Source: Bolinopsis microptera
Taxonomy: Eukaryota; Ctenophora; Tentaculata; Lobata; Bolinopsidae
NCBI RefSeq assembly: GCF_026151205.1
Contig: NC_087078.1
Location: 4,793,675 to 4,857,674, forward strand
Direction: 5' to 3'
Length of the DNA: 64,000 nucleotides
In this document: positions 34,701 to 43,100 of the stretch, piece by piece
How the letters are laid out: every line of letters begins with the position of its first letter
How positions within the stretch are numbered: position 1 is the first letter of the stretch
Position numbers and translations under genes: made by a program
Notes under the pieces: generated by a model
Database searches by the model: none
Told to the model about the DNA's origin: nothing
What the model saw: the letters and a program-made list of their open reading frames with translations, nothing else

Positions 34701-37123
34701 TTCGTGTTAAAGTTGATGGCGTGGTGTCAGTAAAATGGCAACAGATATACCTATATTTTAATTTTATGCTTAATCCTGTTTATGTTTAATATACCTATGA
34801 GTATTAGTATGAGTATTGCTGAAAGCACAGTGTAAGGCCTACACGGACCGCCTCTAACTAGCCAATCCCTGTTTACATGCCGTGTAGCAGGGGACTAGAA
34901 AGAGCTAAACTAGTAAGCGGGGCATAGCCAATACACTGTACTCCCATCATTGAGTATATTACCAACCAAAAGGAAATTTTCCTTGTGTTTGGAATCTACC
35001 AAGACGAAAGTTGTGCAATCCAGCGAAATTCCGAAGAATCATTCCAGTAGACTAGGCGCATTGCAACCACAGCTACGGATATACGTATGAGTATTGCTGA
35101 AAGCACAGTCTCACAGTGCAAGGCCTACATTGTATATATATCGTCTCGCTTTATATATAGTAAGATATCGGTCTTATTTGGCTACATCTGTGATCTGTCT
35201 CCTGTGGATATATTTAGGACGATATGTCCTAAATTGACTCTTGCAATTAACGACTGACTTCCCAATCGAGATTGTTCAAAAATCCAGTTTATGACCGTAC
35301 TTAGAGCTGAACAATTTATTTGGTTGACCAAATTAGGAGCAGAAAAATCAGGGCCGATAAGATATAACAACTATTTATTGTAATCTACACTGCACATCTT
35401 TAAATCTCGTTATTCATTTTTATAAGTTACTCCTCAGTCCTCAAATAGGGAATCTCGTTGAAATTAATCAAGTTTTGAATCACCAAAAATATCATTTCAG
35501 CTCCTTGGCTTGTTGATAGAACATGGAGCAAATTTAGAAATAAAGAACAGAGAAGGACAGACTCCTCTGTTTGCGGCGGTCAAGTATAGAAACATCCACG
35601 CAGCCAAGTTTCTTATCGGTAAGTCTTATAAGTGGTCCGCATGTACCAGCTGTACCAGCTGTACCAGCATGTACCAGCTGTACCTAATGAATATGATTCA
35701 GGGGCAGTGGGCCCTATCTAAGTGGTCCGCATGTACCAGCTGTACCTAATGATTATGATTCAGGGGCAGTGGGCCGCATGTACCAGCTGTACCTAATGAT
35801 TATGATTGAGGGGCAGTGGGCCCTATCTTAGTGGTCCGCATGTACCAGCTGTACCTAATGATTATGATTCAGGGGCAGTGGGCCCTATCTTTAGTATTGA
35901 AGTATACTGTATAGTAAAATGTGTGGGGTATTGTACCTCGCTATAACGCGCATCGACGGAGGAAATAACGTGAACCAAACAACCGTGTAATGCTAAATGC
36001 TTATAGTGAGGTTCAATCTTGTAGTGAATAAGTTACTGCATCTACTTGATGTCATTTTACATTGAAAGTGCTTTGTCGTGAGGAAATATATGCTATTGCT
36101 ACACAGTACAATAATTATAAGTTAATGATCTATTTATTTTTGATTTTGCATGTACGGTAAATGAGGGGGCGGGACAATTTGTTTCGCGTCATCTTTTCAA
36201 GTTTGCAGATCCCATTCCACATTTAATGACCTTTTGTAATATGTTAAAATGGTGCTTCTAGCATATTCGCAAACACAAGAATAAGCAATTTAATTTTAAT
36301 TTTTGGTGCGCCCATTAAAATCGAATATTCAAATTTTGGTGGCGGAATCCTCGAATTAGTAGTTACAGTGTACCATTACCATTCGAAGATTTTTTAAAAG
36401 TACCAGGTCTCAATTATGAAACACTGCTATGTTATAACTTTAATCTTTATGTGACCCATCACCCAACGTATGCATACTGAATTTTTGATGAATTGTTATG
36501 TCTTATGTGTTTTCATTTTGTTTCAATTGTCCATCATTCCATTTAACTCTAAGGTCAACTTGAACTATCAATTATTTAACGCACGAAAAAATTAACCATT
36601 TATGTTTGCAATAGTGGTTCCATTTTTAAACTCTTTCGAATAATATGGTTTCAGAAAAAGGAGCCCAGATCCAAGTAAAGGATTTGCAGAACAAGTTACC
36701 GTTTCAACATTTGTCAGACTATTCAGAATGGCTATCAAGTAAGCGTCTTTACCTTGCTGGATAATATACTGAGAGGACGAAACGGCTGAAGCAAAAAAGT
36801 TAAACGATTTTATTTATGTTGGCATACAATGTTTGAAAATATTGAACGCTGAAAAACAGCTGCACACAATTTCTACTCGGCACATAAGGAACGTAAAGCA
36901 AATATTTGATTTCGATAATTTGGCTCCAAGTTTAGATGAAATTAACAAATGACAGGTAGTACTAGTAGTACAGTGTCTTTCATTTTTCTACTCAGGATCC
37001 ATGTTAGACGATACATCAGAGAGTCTACTGAAGCAATGTAGCCTACACGCAGAACGAAACTTAGTTAAAAACATTTCTCAAAAGCTCAAAGGAAACTCTA
37101 TTGACAAATCTGGTCCGTGTTGA
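16799..37123 (+). CDS. Ankyrin-repeat protein gene
   Basis: Exons are 16799-16921, 17248-17313, 17450-17581, 19642-19802, a tentative 22-nt microexon 20063-20084, 20290-20399, 21561-21714, 21954-22027, 23203-23323, 29761-29926, 31954-32126, 35501-35618, 36655-36738 and 36996-37123. Phases agree throughout, giving about 543 residues and a TGA stop. Ankyrin hallmarks appear in order: TGLHLAV, KTPFFIAA, LAGDMELLNKVV, LTCMHVAAKFG, ATPLHYV, LIEHGADVNATD, TPLHYL, MPLHYCAIQ, LLLENGADPNAV, LLIEHGANLEIKN and GQTPLFAAV. Ankyrin repeats are protein-binding scaffolds; the partner is unknown. I chose ATG at 16799 because a stop lies just upstream in that frame. However, CTTGAAG|GAG just before it is a weak acceptor in phase 0, so exon 12034-12091 could splice here. 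Least certain are the donor at 17313 and the microexon. Confidence 0.75.
17096..17212. repeat. Tandem self-complementary 28-30-bp repeat
   Basis: About four copies of a unit containing ACTAGAGTATGTTACTCTAG sit in the intron before exon 17248. TACTAGAGTA and TACTCTAG are mutually complementary, so each unit can form a small hairpin. Confidence 0.85.
17671..18249. mobile_element. Mariner-type TIR element with TA target duplication
   Basis: The left end CAGGGTGGGCCAAAAGTCAG and the right end CTGACTTTTGGCCCACCCTG are inverted copies; the TIRs extend about 38 bp. TA flanks both ends (17669-17670 and 18250-18251). The 579-bp interior has no long open frame. CAGGGTG-starting TIRs with TA duplications are typical of Tc1/mariner elements. 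A degenerate relative lies at about 39690-40081. It occupies an ankyrin-gene intron. Confidence 0.85.
18534..18870 (+). pseudogene. GIY-YIG nuclease remnant of a Penelope-like retroelement
   Basis: An open frame includes YLYIELTETAFKKLWSNH, then YEISTELSKLVWRLKR and YTIDWQIL. This matches the C-terminal GIY-YIG endonuclease region of Penelope-like and related retroelements, where YIGLTE..FK.R...H and ELSK..W.LK are usual. Past about 18765 the family-like continuation (C-x-L-C-L-A-E-K-L) is in another frame, so at least one frameshift is present. The usual glycine of the YIG motif reads E here. The reverse transcriptase portion is absent. The end runs into a dispersed AT-rich tail. It is a relic inside an ankyrin-gene intron. 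Confidence 0.7.
18871..19250 (+). mobile_element. Tail region of the Penelope-like family
   Basis: This directly follows the GIY-YIG remnant. It has a CGAGACGATATATATA run, TTTAATACTTTCAACACTAC, and the TTTTACTGATACCACGG to AAAAATTGGCCAA block shared with 2463-2700 and the reverse copy near 34.7 kb. The TTTAATACTTTCAACACTAC piece recurs in reverse at the 5' end of the CR1-like LINE (about 50610-50650). Confidence 0.55.
19866..19928. repeat. 10-bp tandem repeat (AAACAAGTTA)
   Basis: Six near-perfect copies lie just downstream of the donor of exon 19642-19802. Confidence 0.9.
20102..20272. repeat. 20-21-bp tandem repeat containing acceptor-like TTTCAG
   Basis: About eight copies of CATGTTTCAGAGACTTAACAA-type units lie between the tentative microexon and exon 20290-20399. 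Each copy contains TTTCAG|A, a plausible but weak 3' splice site, so the array is a run of decoy acceptors. Confidence 0.85.
20863..21105. repeat. 29-bp tandem repeat
   Basis: About eight copies of a unit containing ACTAGTAGACCAACTAACCA and CAGCACGCCCT lie in the intron between exons 20290-20399 and 21561-21714. No coding content. Confidence 0.9.
21996..22055 (+). repeat. 32-bp tandem duplication that places exon sequence at the donor
   Basis: The exon end (from GTTAAGGACACTCC to TTGTGCAG, 21996-22027) is followed at once by GTTAAGGGCACTCC to TTACTTGT (22028-22055). The 5' splice site GTTAAG is thus a copy of exonic GTTAAG from 32 bases upstream. This fits creation of an AG|GT junction by tandem duplication. 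Confidence 0.85.
22066..22526. repeat. 31-bp minisatellite with CACGTG and GTGAGT in each unit
   Basis: About fifteen copies of a unit containing GTGAGTGGAAGGTACCCACG and GTAACACACGT follow the exon 21954-22027. Most units hold the palindrome CACACGTGTG and the strong donor-like GTGAGT. The reading frames open on the minus strand are by-products of this periodicity. Confidence 0.9.
23306..25902 (+). repeat. 33-bp exon/donor minisatellite, left block
   Basis: Exon 23203-23323 ends CATTACTGCGCTATTCAG, followed by donor GTGTGG. This 18-base exon end plus 15 intronic bases (GTGTGGAACACGTAA) is tandemly repeated about 79 times. Variants include GTGTGTAACACG, GAACGCATAAC, GAACATG and CTATACAGG. 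One unit near 23640 has three extra bases. Every unit retains ATTCAG|GTGT or a close variant, so the intron carries scores of copies of its own 5' splice site. In the exon frame each unit adds a TAA. The long open frames in other registers follow from a 33-bp period and are not genes. Confidence 0.95.
25903..26701 (-). mobile_element. hAT-type transposon relic inserted in the 33-bp minisatellite
   Basis: The ends CTAAGATGAGAAGTATGTAT and ATACATACTTCTCATCTTAG are perfect 20-base inverted repeats. Subterminal AAAAGTACGTA motifs occur near both ends. The flanks are identical 8-bp copies ATACAGGT (25895-25902 and 26702-26709), derived from a CTATACAGG variant of the minisatellite unit. An 8-bp duplication is the hAT hallmark. 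The interior keeps a transposase C-terminal fragment on the minus strand (26284-26613). The 799-bp length means most of the transposase is gone. Confidence 0.88.
26284..26613 (-). pseudogene. hAT transposase C-terminal dimerisation fragment
   Basis: The 109-residue frame contains NPMLYWRYYSPQSYEVLHLI, then ARKVFSVLTSSSVCEQWSIS. This follows the hAT C-terminal pattern (W...Y..L..LA+..L..P.SS...ER.FS). The usual ER.FS reads EQWSIS. The DDE catalytic core and BED zinc finger are missing, so no active enzyme can be made from this copy. Confidence 0.75.
26702..29594 (+). repeat. 33-bp exon/donor minisatellite, right block
   Basis: This continues the array interrupted by the hAT relic, with about 88 more copies up to a unique sequence before exon 29761. 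A recognisable unit series (GTTGAACACG, then CTATACAGG, then GAACATG, then ACTGAGCTATTC) starts at 24451, 26941, 27898 and 28987. The last two spacings are 957 and 1089 bases, exactly 29 and 33 units. Blocks of about 1 kb were thus copied on top of single-unit growth. Confidence 0.95.
29975..31640. repeat. Older dispersed repeat split by the TTAA palindrome
   Basis: The left flank (GGACATAATTTTGAACGGACATT) and the right flank (TTTTTGCAGATAATG, ATAATTTAGTCCGATGATAG) of the palindrome both match 52975-53170, where the pieces are contiguous. The palindrome therefore inserted into a pre-existing repeat copy. Confidence 0.65.
30041..31402. mobile_element. Near-perfect 1.36-kb palindromic element flanked by TTAA
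   Basis: Two arms of about 650 bp are inverted copies with few mismatches around a short centre near 30710-30745. The ends read TTAA-GGGGGCATACACC and GGTGTATGCCCCC-TTAA. TTAA duplications belong to piggyBac and Kolobok elements; G-rich termini favour Kolobok over the CCY ends of piggyBac. No transposase frame is present, so it is non-autonomous. It lies in the ankyrin-gene intron between exons 29761-29926 and 31954-32126, inside an older repeat. Confidence 0.85.
32335..32840. mobile_element. TIR element with 19-bp perfect inverted ends and TA duplication
   Basis: The termini CCTTACAAGACATATTTAT and ATAAATATGTCTTGTAAGG are perfect inverted repeats, with TA on both sides. A GACGACCGAAATTTTGGCGG block is directly repeated near each end (about 32369 and 32754). 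No coding frame is present. It is a Tc1/mariner-type non-autonomous element in an ankyrin-gene intron. Confidence 0.85.
33390..33700. mobile_element. Small TIR element (about 310 bp)
   Basis: CAGTATCCAAGAAACCCGAC and GTCGGGTTTCTTGGATACTG are inverted ends, about 25 bases with one mismatch further in. AGTCCGCGGACTAGTCCG-type palindromes lie just inside each end. No clear target duplication is seen. Confidence 0.7.
34131..34560 (-). pseudogene. Helitron/PIF1-type helicase C-terminal remnant
   Basis: Reading the minus strand from 34560 down, short frames give EYLNTLSPNGMPSHQLKVKV, then CNGT, then KLFVPRIPIKP and FAITSNKAQGQTLKR. This is the order of the C-terminal helicase region in Helitron Rep/Hel and PIF1-like proteins (LN.L...G.P.H.L.LK.G, CNGT, P+I....., F..T.NKAQGQT). 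Frames are interrupted, so it is a decayed copy. Helitron rather than cellular PIF1 is inferred from its isolated intronic position. Confidence 0.7.
34630..35175 (-). mobile_element. Reverse-oriented Penelope-like tail fragments
   Basis: At 34675-34740, TTTTTGCGGAAATTCGTGTTAAAGTTGATGGCGTGGTGTCAGTAAAATGG is the reverse of the block at 2515 and 19050. At about 35138-35165, TCGTCTCGCTTTATATATAG is the reverse of the tail terminus at 18850. Between them a GTATTGCTGAAAGCACAGT segment is directly repeated (about 34812 and 35092). Confidence 0.5.
35632..35892. repeat. About 60-bp minisatellite downstream of a donor
   Basis: About four copies of AAGTGGTCCGCATGTACCAG...GGGGCAGTGGGCCCTATCT begin about a dozen bases after the donor of exon 35501-35618. 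The unit is intronic and not taken from the exon, unlike the arrays at 7.9 and 23.3 kb. Confidence 0.85.
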
Positions 37124-37177
37124 ATTTTGAAATATTTATACAGTTTTATGTACATATTTTCCTTTTACCGTTGCGGT

Positions 37178-37183
37178 AATAAA
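37178..37183 (+). terminator. Poly(A) signal AATAAA of the ankyrin gene
   Basis: A canonical AATAAA lies 55 bases after the TGA stop at 37121-37123, a suitable distance for 3'-end formation. Confidence 0.6.
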
Positions 37184-39079
37184 ATACTTTAACATATGGA
37201 CCGTATTATATATAACTAAAGTGGTATATTTTATACACTTGAAAGGAGGATAAAAACTGCTCATGCAGGTACCTATAGATGACTTTAATTTAGTAATACT
37301 AGCTAGATGGATTAGTAATACTAGCTGAGGGTTGATAATGTCAGCATGAAATGAAACATTATTGTTGATTTTGTGATAGCTTTGTAGTTGAATTATGGAT
37401 AACAATTTTATGATTTTATTTCAATATTCTATTACAGTTTTATGATTCATTTTTTCATGCAACAATTTGATCTCCGGTACAATTCAAGTTTTCTACATGT
37501 TCAACAATTTTAAATAAATGGAGGAAACAATGAAACAACCGTACGAAGAAAAAGTTTATATCAAACTGCAAACATAAATAAGGTGTGATACCTTAAAAGA
37601 AATATTTATGTTCGACATAATTCTGGTGACCTAAATGATTTGGGAACGAAAATAAGGGGATTTTTTCCGAAAACTGCCAAATTTAGTACCCAAATTAAAT
37701 CATGGTATTTCAATTTGGGGATTTTTTCATCTCCTTATTTTACAAAAAAAATCCTAGTATTTGAGAACATTAAATACAAAGATCTTCTCTGATCAGCTGT
37801 TTCATCTTGTAAACAGTTTTTCCGGAGCCTTTGAAAGTTAGCCTCAACTTAACTACTAATCCTCCAGACGGTATAGGAGACCGAAGGTCAATATAGTAAC
37901 GACACTGACAGAGCTTGCTTACTTTCAATGGAACGTGTCCAAATTCTTTTTTAAACCAATTCATGATCGAATACTAGTGTTCATTTGTTTGATGGACCAT
38001 ATTTATAACTTACTATATTGATAGTAAATCGATAAATGCACCACTGGGCCACGCCGAGCTGCGAAGAATTGACATTGTCAATCAAGGGTTTTAGCATATG
38101 CTTCAGTTAGGGATTGGGTTAGGGTTATTCAGAGCTACCTAAGGATCGGGTTAAAAAATTCACGCGACAGTCGAGAGTAGACTTAGAGTGATTAATCATC
38201 ATCCAAAATGTTTGGGCATCCGCATATCGGTATCCAATCATCAGACATTATGTTACAGCTCAAAGCAACGTCTTTTGCCCCATTTTTATCACTATATCAT
38301 AATCAACTCCGATATCCACCAAGTTTTTCGGAAAGTTTTTAAAGTCCGATAGGAAGGTCCTTACGAATTTTCAGAATGATCCCATTCCAGGAACCGAAGA
38401 CATGACGGAATTATACGACGAAGATCAATGAATTTCGTCAAATTACGCGACTTTTACACTTACTGAAGCTCCTAAACCCGCTCGTCATTAAATATGGCAC
38501 CTAGGCGAAAATCACTTATCATTCCAAAAAGGTATTACAAATTTGGTATCGTGAAAAAGCTCACATTCTCAAGAAAACAATGGTACAAAAATGTTGAAAA
38601 TCCGAGCAAGTTTAATTTTATCGTGCACAGCCTACTGTAAAGTTGTAAGGCCATAATAAATATATTATTGTCCAGGTGTCTCCGAATTTTCGAAATAAAC
38701 TCGTATATTATTATAAATTTGAAAAAATATTTTCGTGGGTTTCATATGCCAAAACATCTTTATGAATTTTAGTGAAATGCTACGTGGTTTCGGTAAATGA
38801 AACACAATTTTAACAAGAGCTTACTCGTTTTTTACAGTTTACACATATGAATAATCATGACATATACATTATACTATATATACGGGAGGGGGGGGGGGGG
38901 GGTGACTTACTATCACCACTCATTTGAGTATTTATGTTAAATCAAAGAATATTGAATATTCATGTTAATTTTTTTCGAATAAAGGTTCATTGTCGCATTT
39001 ATTTGATGGTTCTGATAATCATATTTCAGACCTGTAACTTAATGCAAATGGTATACTGTAACTACTCATTCGAGGATTC
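37184..39079. other. Intergenic stretch between convergent genes
   Basis: No multi-exon host gene is recognised. Contents: the small minus-strand frame at 37770-37964, a segment at 38510-38640 related in reverse to 14660-14810 inside the fold-back element, and a poly-G run of about 17 bases at about 38886. A mariner-family scrap follows it (about 38900). Confidence 0.4.
37770..37964 (-). CDS. Unrecognised small open frame, 64 residues
   Basis: It begins MNWFKKEFGHV and ends with a stop. Composition is protein-like, with a basic C-terminal half (VVKLRLTFKGSGKTVYKMKQ) and no low-complexity bias. It could be a small gene, a terminal exon or a transposon scrap. No splice partner or promoter is evident. 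Confidence 0.25.
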   Translation of the reverse strand: MNWFKKEFGHVPLKVSKLCQCRYYIDLRSPIPSGGLVVKLRLTFKGSGKTVYKMKQLIREDLCI

Positions 39080-39091
39080 TGTTGCATTGTT

Positions 39092-39600
39092 TTTTTTTTT
39101 TTTTTTTTTTTTTTTTTGAGAGGCTGGGCCATGATAGCCCACGAGAGGATAGCATTGAGATGCTCTGCCTACCTCTGGGGTGTGGCAACCTTGGGGAAGG
39201 TTGCCGGTGAGATCAGAGTGATTGATGGAGGGTGGTGTAGGATGTTATATGAGTCAAAATGATACGCTTAAATGCCAGCTGGGTTTGGAAGAGTAAAACG
39301 AGACGAGACAGCATATGAGATAATACTTTAAGTCACCCCGGTCTGATCCAGCTCTTCCGGCACAATTAAGCGTTTGGTGCGGTTTGTGAAATTGACAATT
39401 GTGGTGATGTGTTGGTTGTCGAATATGTCATTGACAGAGAGGTAGTAGTCCTGGAAATATTGACCTCTAATTTGGGCAATAGCCGGACACTGTCCAAGGA
39501 AGTGTGAGACAGTTTCCTCTCCGTCCCCGCACATAGGACAAGCACTGGTGTTTGATTTGCAAATGGTGTGAAGGTGTTTATTTAGGCCGCAGTGACCCTG
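39092..39600 (-). mobile_element. 5'-truncated LINE copy with poly(A) tail and target duplication
   Basis: On the plus strand a run of about 28 T at 39091-39117 is the reversed poly(A) tail. The CTGTTGCATTGTT sequence occurs at both edges (about 39080-39092 and 39599-39611), a target duplication of about 13 bases. A minus-strand frame ending at 39328 carries GHCGLNKHLHTI, CPMCGDGEETVSHFLGQCP. This is the C-terminal cysteine-histidine region found after the RNase H/RT part of many non-LTR retrotransposons. Only about 0.5 kb was copied, typical of LINE integration. Confidence 0.82.
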
Positions 39601-39689
39601 TTGCATTGTTTATAACTTCATTTTAACATCAAATGAGGAATATTACCTGAACAAATGACGCGAAGTTATCGAGCAATTTGTTTATTTAT

Positions 39690-40081
39690 TATTGCTTCGG
39701 ATCTAATGTCAACCCAATCACCTAATACATACCACGTAAAGAATAAACTCTTAATTATGCTTAATATCTCATAATTATGCTTGATATCTCGGTCACCTGC
39801 AGAGTAGCTAATGCTCCATTTTTCAGGACAAGCAAATTTGAAAATGCCAAACATAATCAATTATAATTTGACTTGACCCAATCATTCAAAATATCAAAAA
39901 AGTGCGAAAAATGAACGTTCATTCGGAAAAATGTACATTATTATTTGTGTATATTCCTTGAATGAGTGATAATAGGATGTCATACCAGAAAGAATTATTC
40001 CAATCAGGCACTCGGTGACTGAGAAATACACCCCAAAGTATGTGTACTGACTTTTGCCCCCCCCCCCCCCACCACCCTGTA
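39690..40081. mobile_element. Degenerate relative of the mariner-type element at 17.7 kb
   Basis: Shared words with 17880-18249 include CCAATCACCT, GATATCTCGGTCA, CATACCAGAAAGAA, GTGACTGAG and the right TIR GTACTGACTTTTG...ACCCTGTA. The right TIR contains an inserted poly-C run of 14 bases. The left TIR is missing. Confidence 0.65.
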
Positions 40082-40157
40082 CATTTGAAAACAGAAGCAA
40101 GACACTTGAGTCAAATTTTTAGCCTTTATGTTTTGTGTTGTCACTTAGCATTAATTC

Positions 40158-43100
40158 TTATTCAGTAGTCTGTTCTTCTTCCGTGATTTTAATCATCACA
40201 AAGTTATTCTTTTTCTGCTGATCATTGAATTGAACTTTTCTGCACAGTTTTTTTGACTTACTGTCCTTATTCTGATGACCACACACGGAGACAGATGTTT
40301 GTCTATTAATGTACATCCGTTTATTTTTTAACTCACAGGAAAGACTTTTTTCCTCTGAAGTTAAATTGAATGATTCTCCCTCGGAGAAAACGTGAGAAGA
40401 TGATGCTTCGCCAACTCCAAGAAAGTTTGGACAGAGTGTTTTCCTTGTGTCCACCGGAGCAACATGATGATTTCTGAAGTATTTCTGAAGCAGATTACGT
40501 CTAAAACTCGGGGCTGCCAACTCTGATTGTGAAGTACATTGTAACGAAGCTCTTCTCTCCATAACCGTTACCACCTGTCATTCGATTAATTTTAATCACA
40601 TTTAAAACATCTCGAATAATGGTTAAGTTAATTTACCAACATTAGAGACTGTTAAGTTTAACAAGAAATCAACCAATTAATACCTCAAACTTCTTGCGGC
40701 GAGTGCCGTTATCAGACATGGAACGAAAAGGTGTTCGAGGTTTTTTGTTACTATAATTCATTGCTTTCAAGCTGCCTGGCGATCTTTCCAATGATGATAT
40801 TGTTATCCCGACACCACTGTTCTTCTTTTTCTTTATGTTCTTAAATAACCTGTCGATGAGCTTTGTGGAGTATATGGGATGCTTTAATACTATTGTTTTC
40901 AGCGATAGTAACCGAGTTTCTATTCTATTTTTTTTAAAGCAAGCTGGGGTTCAGTGTTATAAAGGCTTAAAGGGCAGTAAATATGTATACTATAACCTGT
41001 AGTGTATATGTATAGACTATAGCTGTGTATATGTATCAATGCTTTTCATAAAAACAAGTGAAAACGAATCTTTTATGTCATGTATCCTGGGTTTGGACAG
41101 GATATGCCCGCAGGTATACTATAACCTGTAGTGTATATGTATATTGTATAGCTGTGTATATGTATAGCTGTTTATACTATAACCTGTAGTGTATATCTGT
41201 GTATAATGTATATGTATAGCTGTGTATATGTATAGCTGTGTATATGTATAGCTGTGTATACTATAACCTGTAGTGTATATGTATAGCTGTGTATATGTAT
41301 ACTGTATAGCTGTGTATATGTATAGCTGTGTACATGTATAGCTGTGTATATACATAGCTGTGTATATAATGTATAGATGTGTATATGTATAGATGATTAC
41401 CTGTATAGTGTATATGTATAGCTGTGTATATGTATAGATGTGTATATGCATATTGTATAGCTGATTACCTGTAGTGGTACAGGATAGGGTTTAGAGCTGA
41501 GTTAAGAAACACCAGGAATCCGTGAGATAACATCATTAGGATGTTATGTTCACCTTGGGACAGCTGAAAGGCTCCAGGAGCTTTACTTACCCATCCAGCC
41601 TTGGGAATAGCGTTAGTCATGAGTTTGTCAATTAAATACAGCTATTAGCTGTTACTACGCTTGCCAGAAAAAAGAATAAGAAATAAGAAACCATGGTAAC
41701 ACTAGACGCTAACAGGTCAGAGTATTCTAAACTTAATAAGTTAGTCAAGAAAAGCAGCAAGCTAGACGACAATAACTGGGCAGTTAGAGTAGCTACTGAT
41801 CTTGAGGAAGCTGCGAGCAAAGGTCAGCAGCGTGAGGTATGGGCAAAGATCAAGAAGATCTCTGGTAAGAACAAGAAGCCTCAAGCATCCTGTGTCCGGG
41901 ACAAGGACGGTAGGAAGATCACGGATCCCCAACAGCAGAGGGATAGGTGGAAGGAGCACTTTACTGAACTTCTGAACCCTCCATTATCAAGTGTCGACCT
42001 TGCCGACCTTGATACAGTACCACCCCAACCCCACTTTGACTCTCTCTCTTGTTCGGATGGACCACCCACCAGAGACGAGATTAGTTATTCCCTGACAAAG
42101 CTTAAGAACAACAAAAGCCCAGGAGTGGACGGGATAACTAACGAGCAACTGAAGTATGGTGCGAGTGCTCTAGTTGATCAACTAGAGTCTCTATTCAAGA
42201 AAGTGTGGGAAGAAGAGACTGTTCCTGAAGATTGGTTAAAGGGTGTGATCATTGTTATTGGGAAGAAAGGAGACACTTCAGTCTGCGGGAACAACAGAGG
42301 GATCACCTTAAGCCTTAAGGTCTACAGCATCCAAGCTTTTTCAGATGATTCTTCTTAAGCAGTTACATGCTGGTATGGAGTGTCTTCTCAGGGAGAATCA
42401 GTGCGGATTTAGACAGAACCGCTCATGTATTGATCAGATTTATTCTCTCCGAACTATTATTCATAACTGTCTTGAGTTTAACATTCCTCTTTACATCAAT
42501 TTTGTTGATTTCAAGGCAGCGTTCGATTCTATCAGAAGGGACTTTATTTGGTGCAGTATGAGACACTATGGGCTGCCTGAAAAATATGTCAGAATATTTC
42601 AGTCATTTTTTGGGGGTACCATGAGTGCCGTGAGGGTTAATGGGGAGCTGACAGACTGGTTTGATGTTAACTCAGGCACAGGTCAGGGTGACATTCAAGC
42701 ACCTCCTGTCTTTAATTTCTGCCTAAACTTCTCTGCATTTCTGGCTGAGACCAACAAGATCATCAGTCAAGGCGCAGTGCTGCAGAAAAAGATGAAGACG
42801 GTCGAGGAAAAGGTCATTCTGGACACCGACTATGCTGATGACATGGCTATTATGGACAACTCAGGGGAAGGCCTACAGGAGTCAACTGATCTATTAGTTC
42901 ATTACAGCTCCTACGCTGGGCTCAGAATAAATGCAAAGAAGACCCAATGCATGGCTGTAAGCAAGTGCGCCTCCCAGCGACCTTTCATCAAGGATGATTG
43001 TATTGAGCTGTCGGTTGAGGGTGAACCCGTCGAGCAGGTTAGCAACTTTGTCTACCTGGGTGCAACTATTAGTGGGGATGGGACAATCAACAGAGACCTG

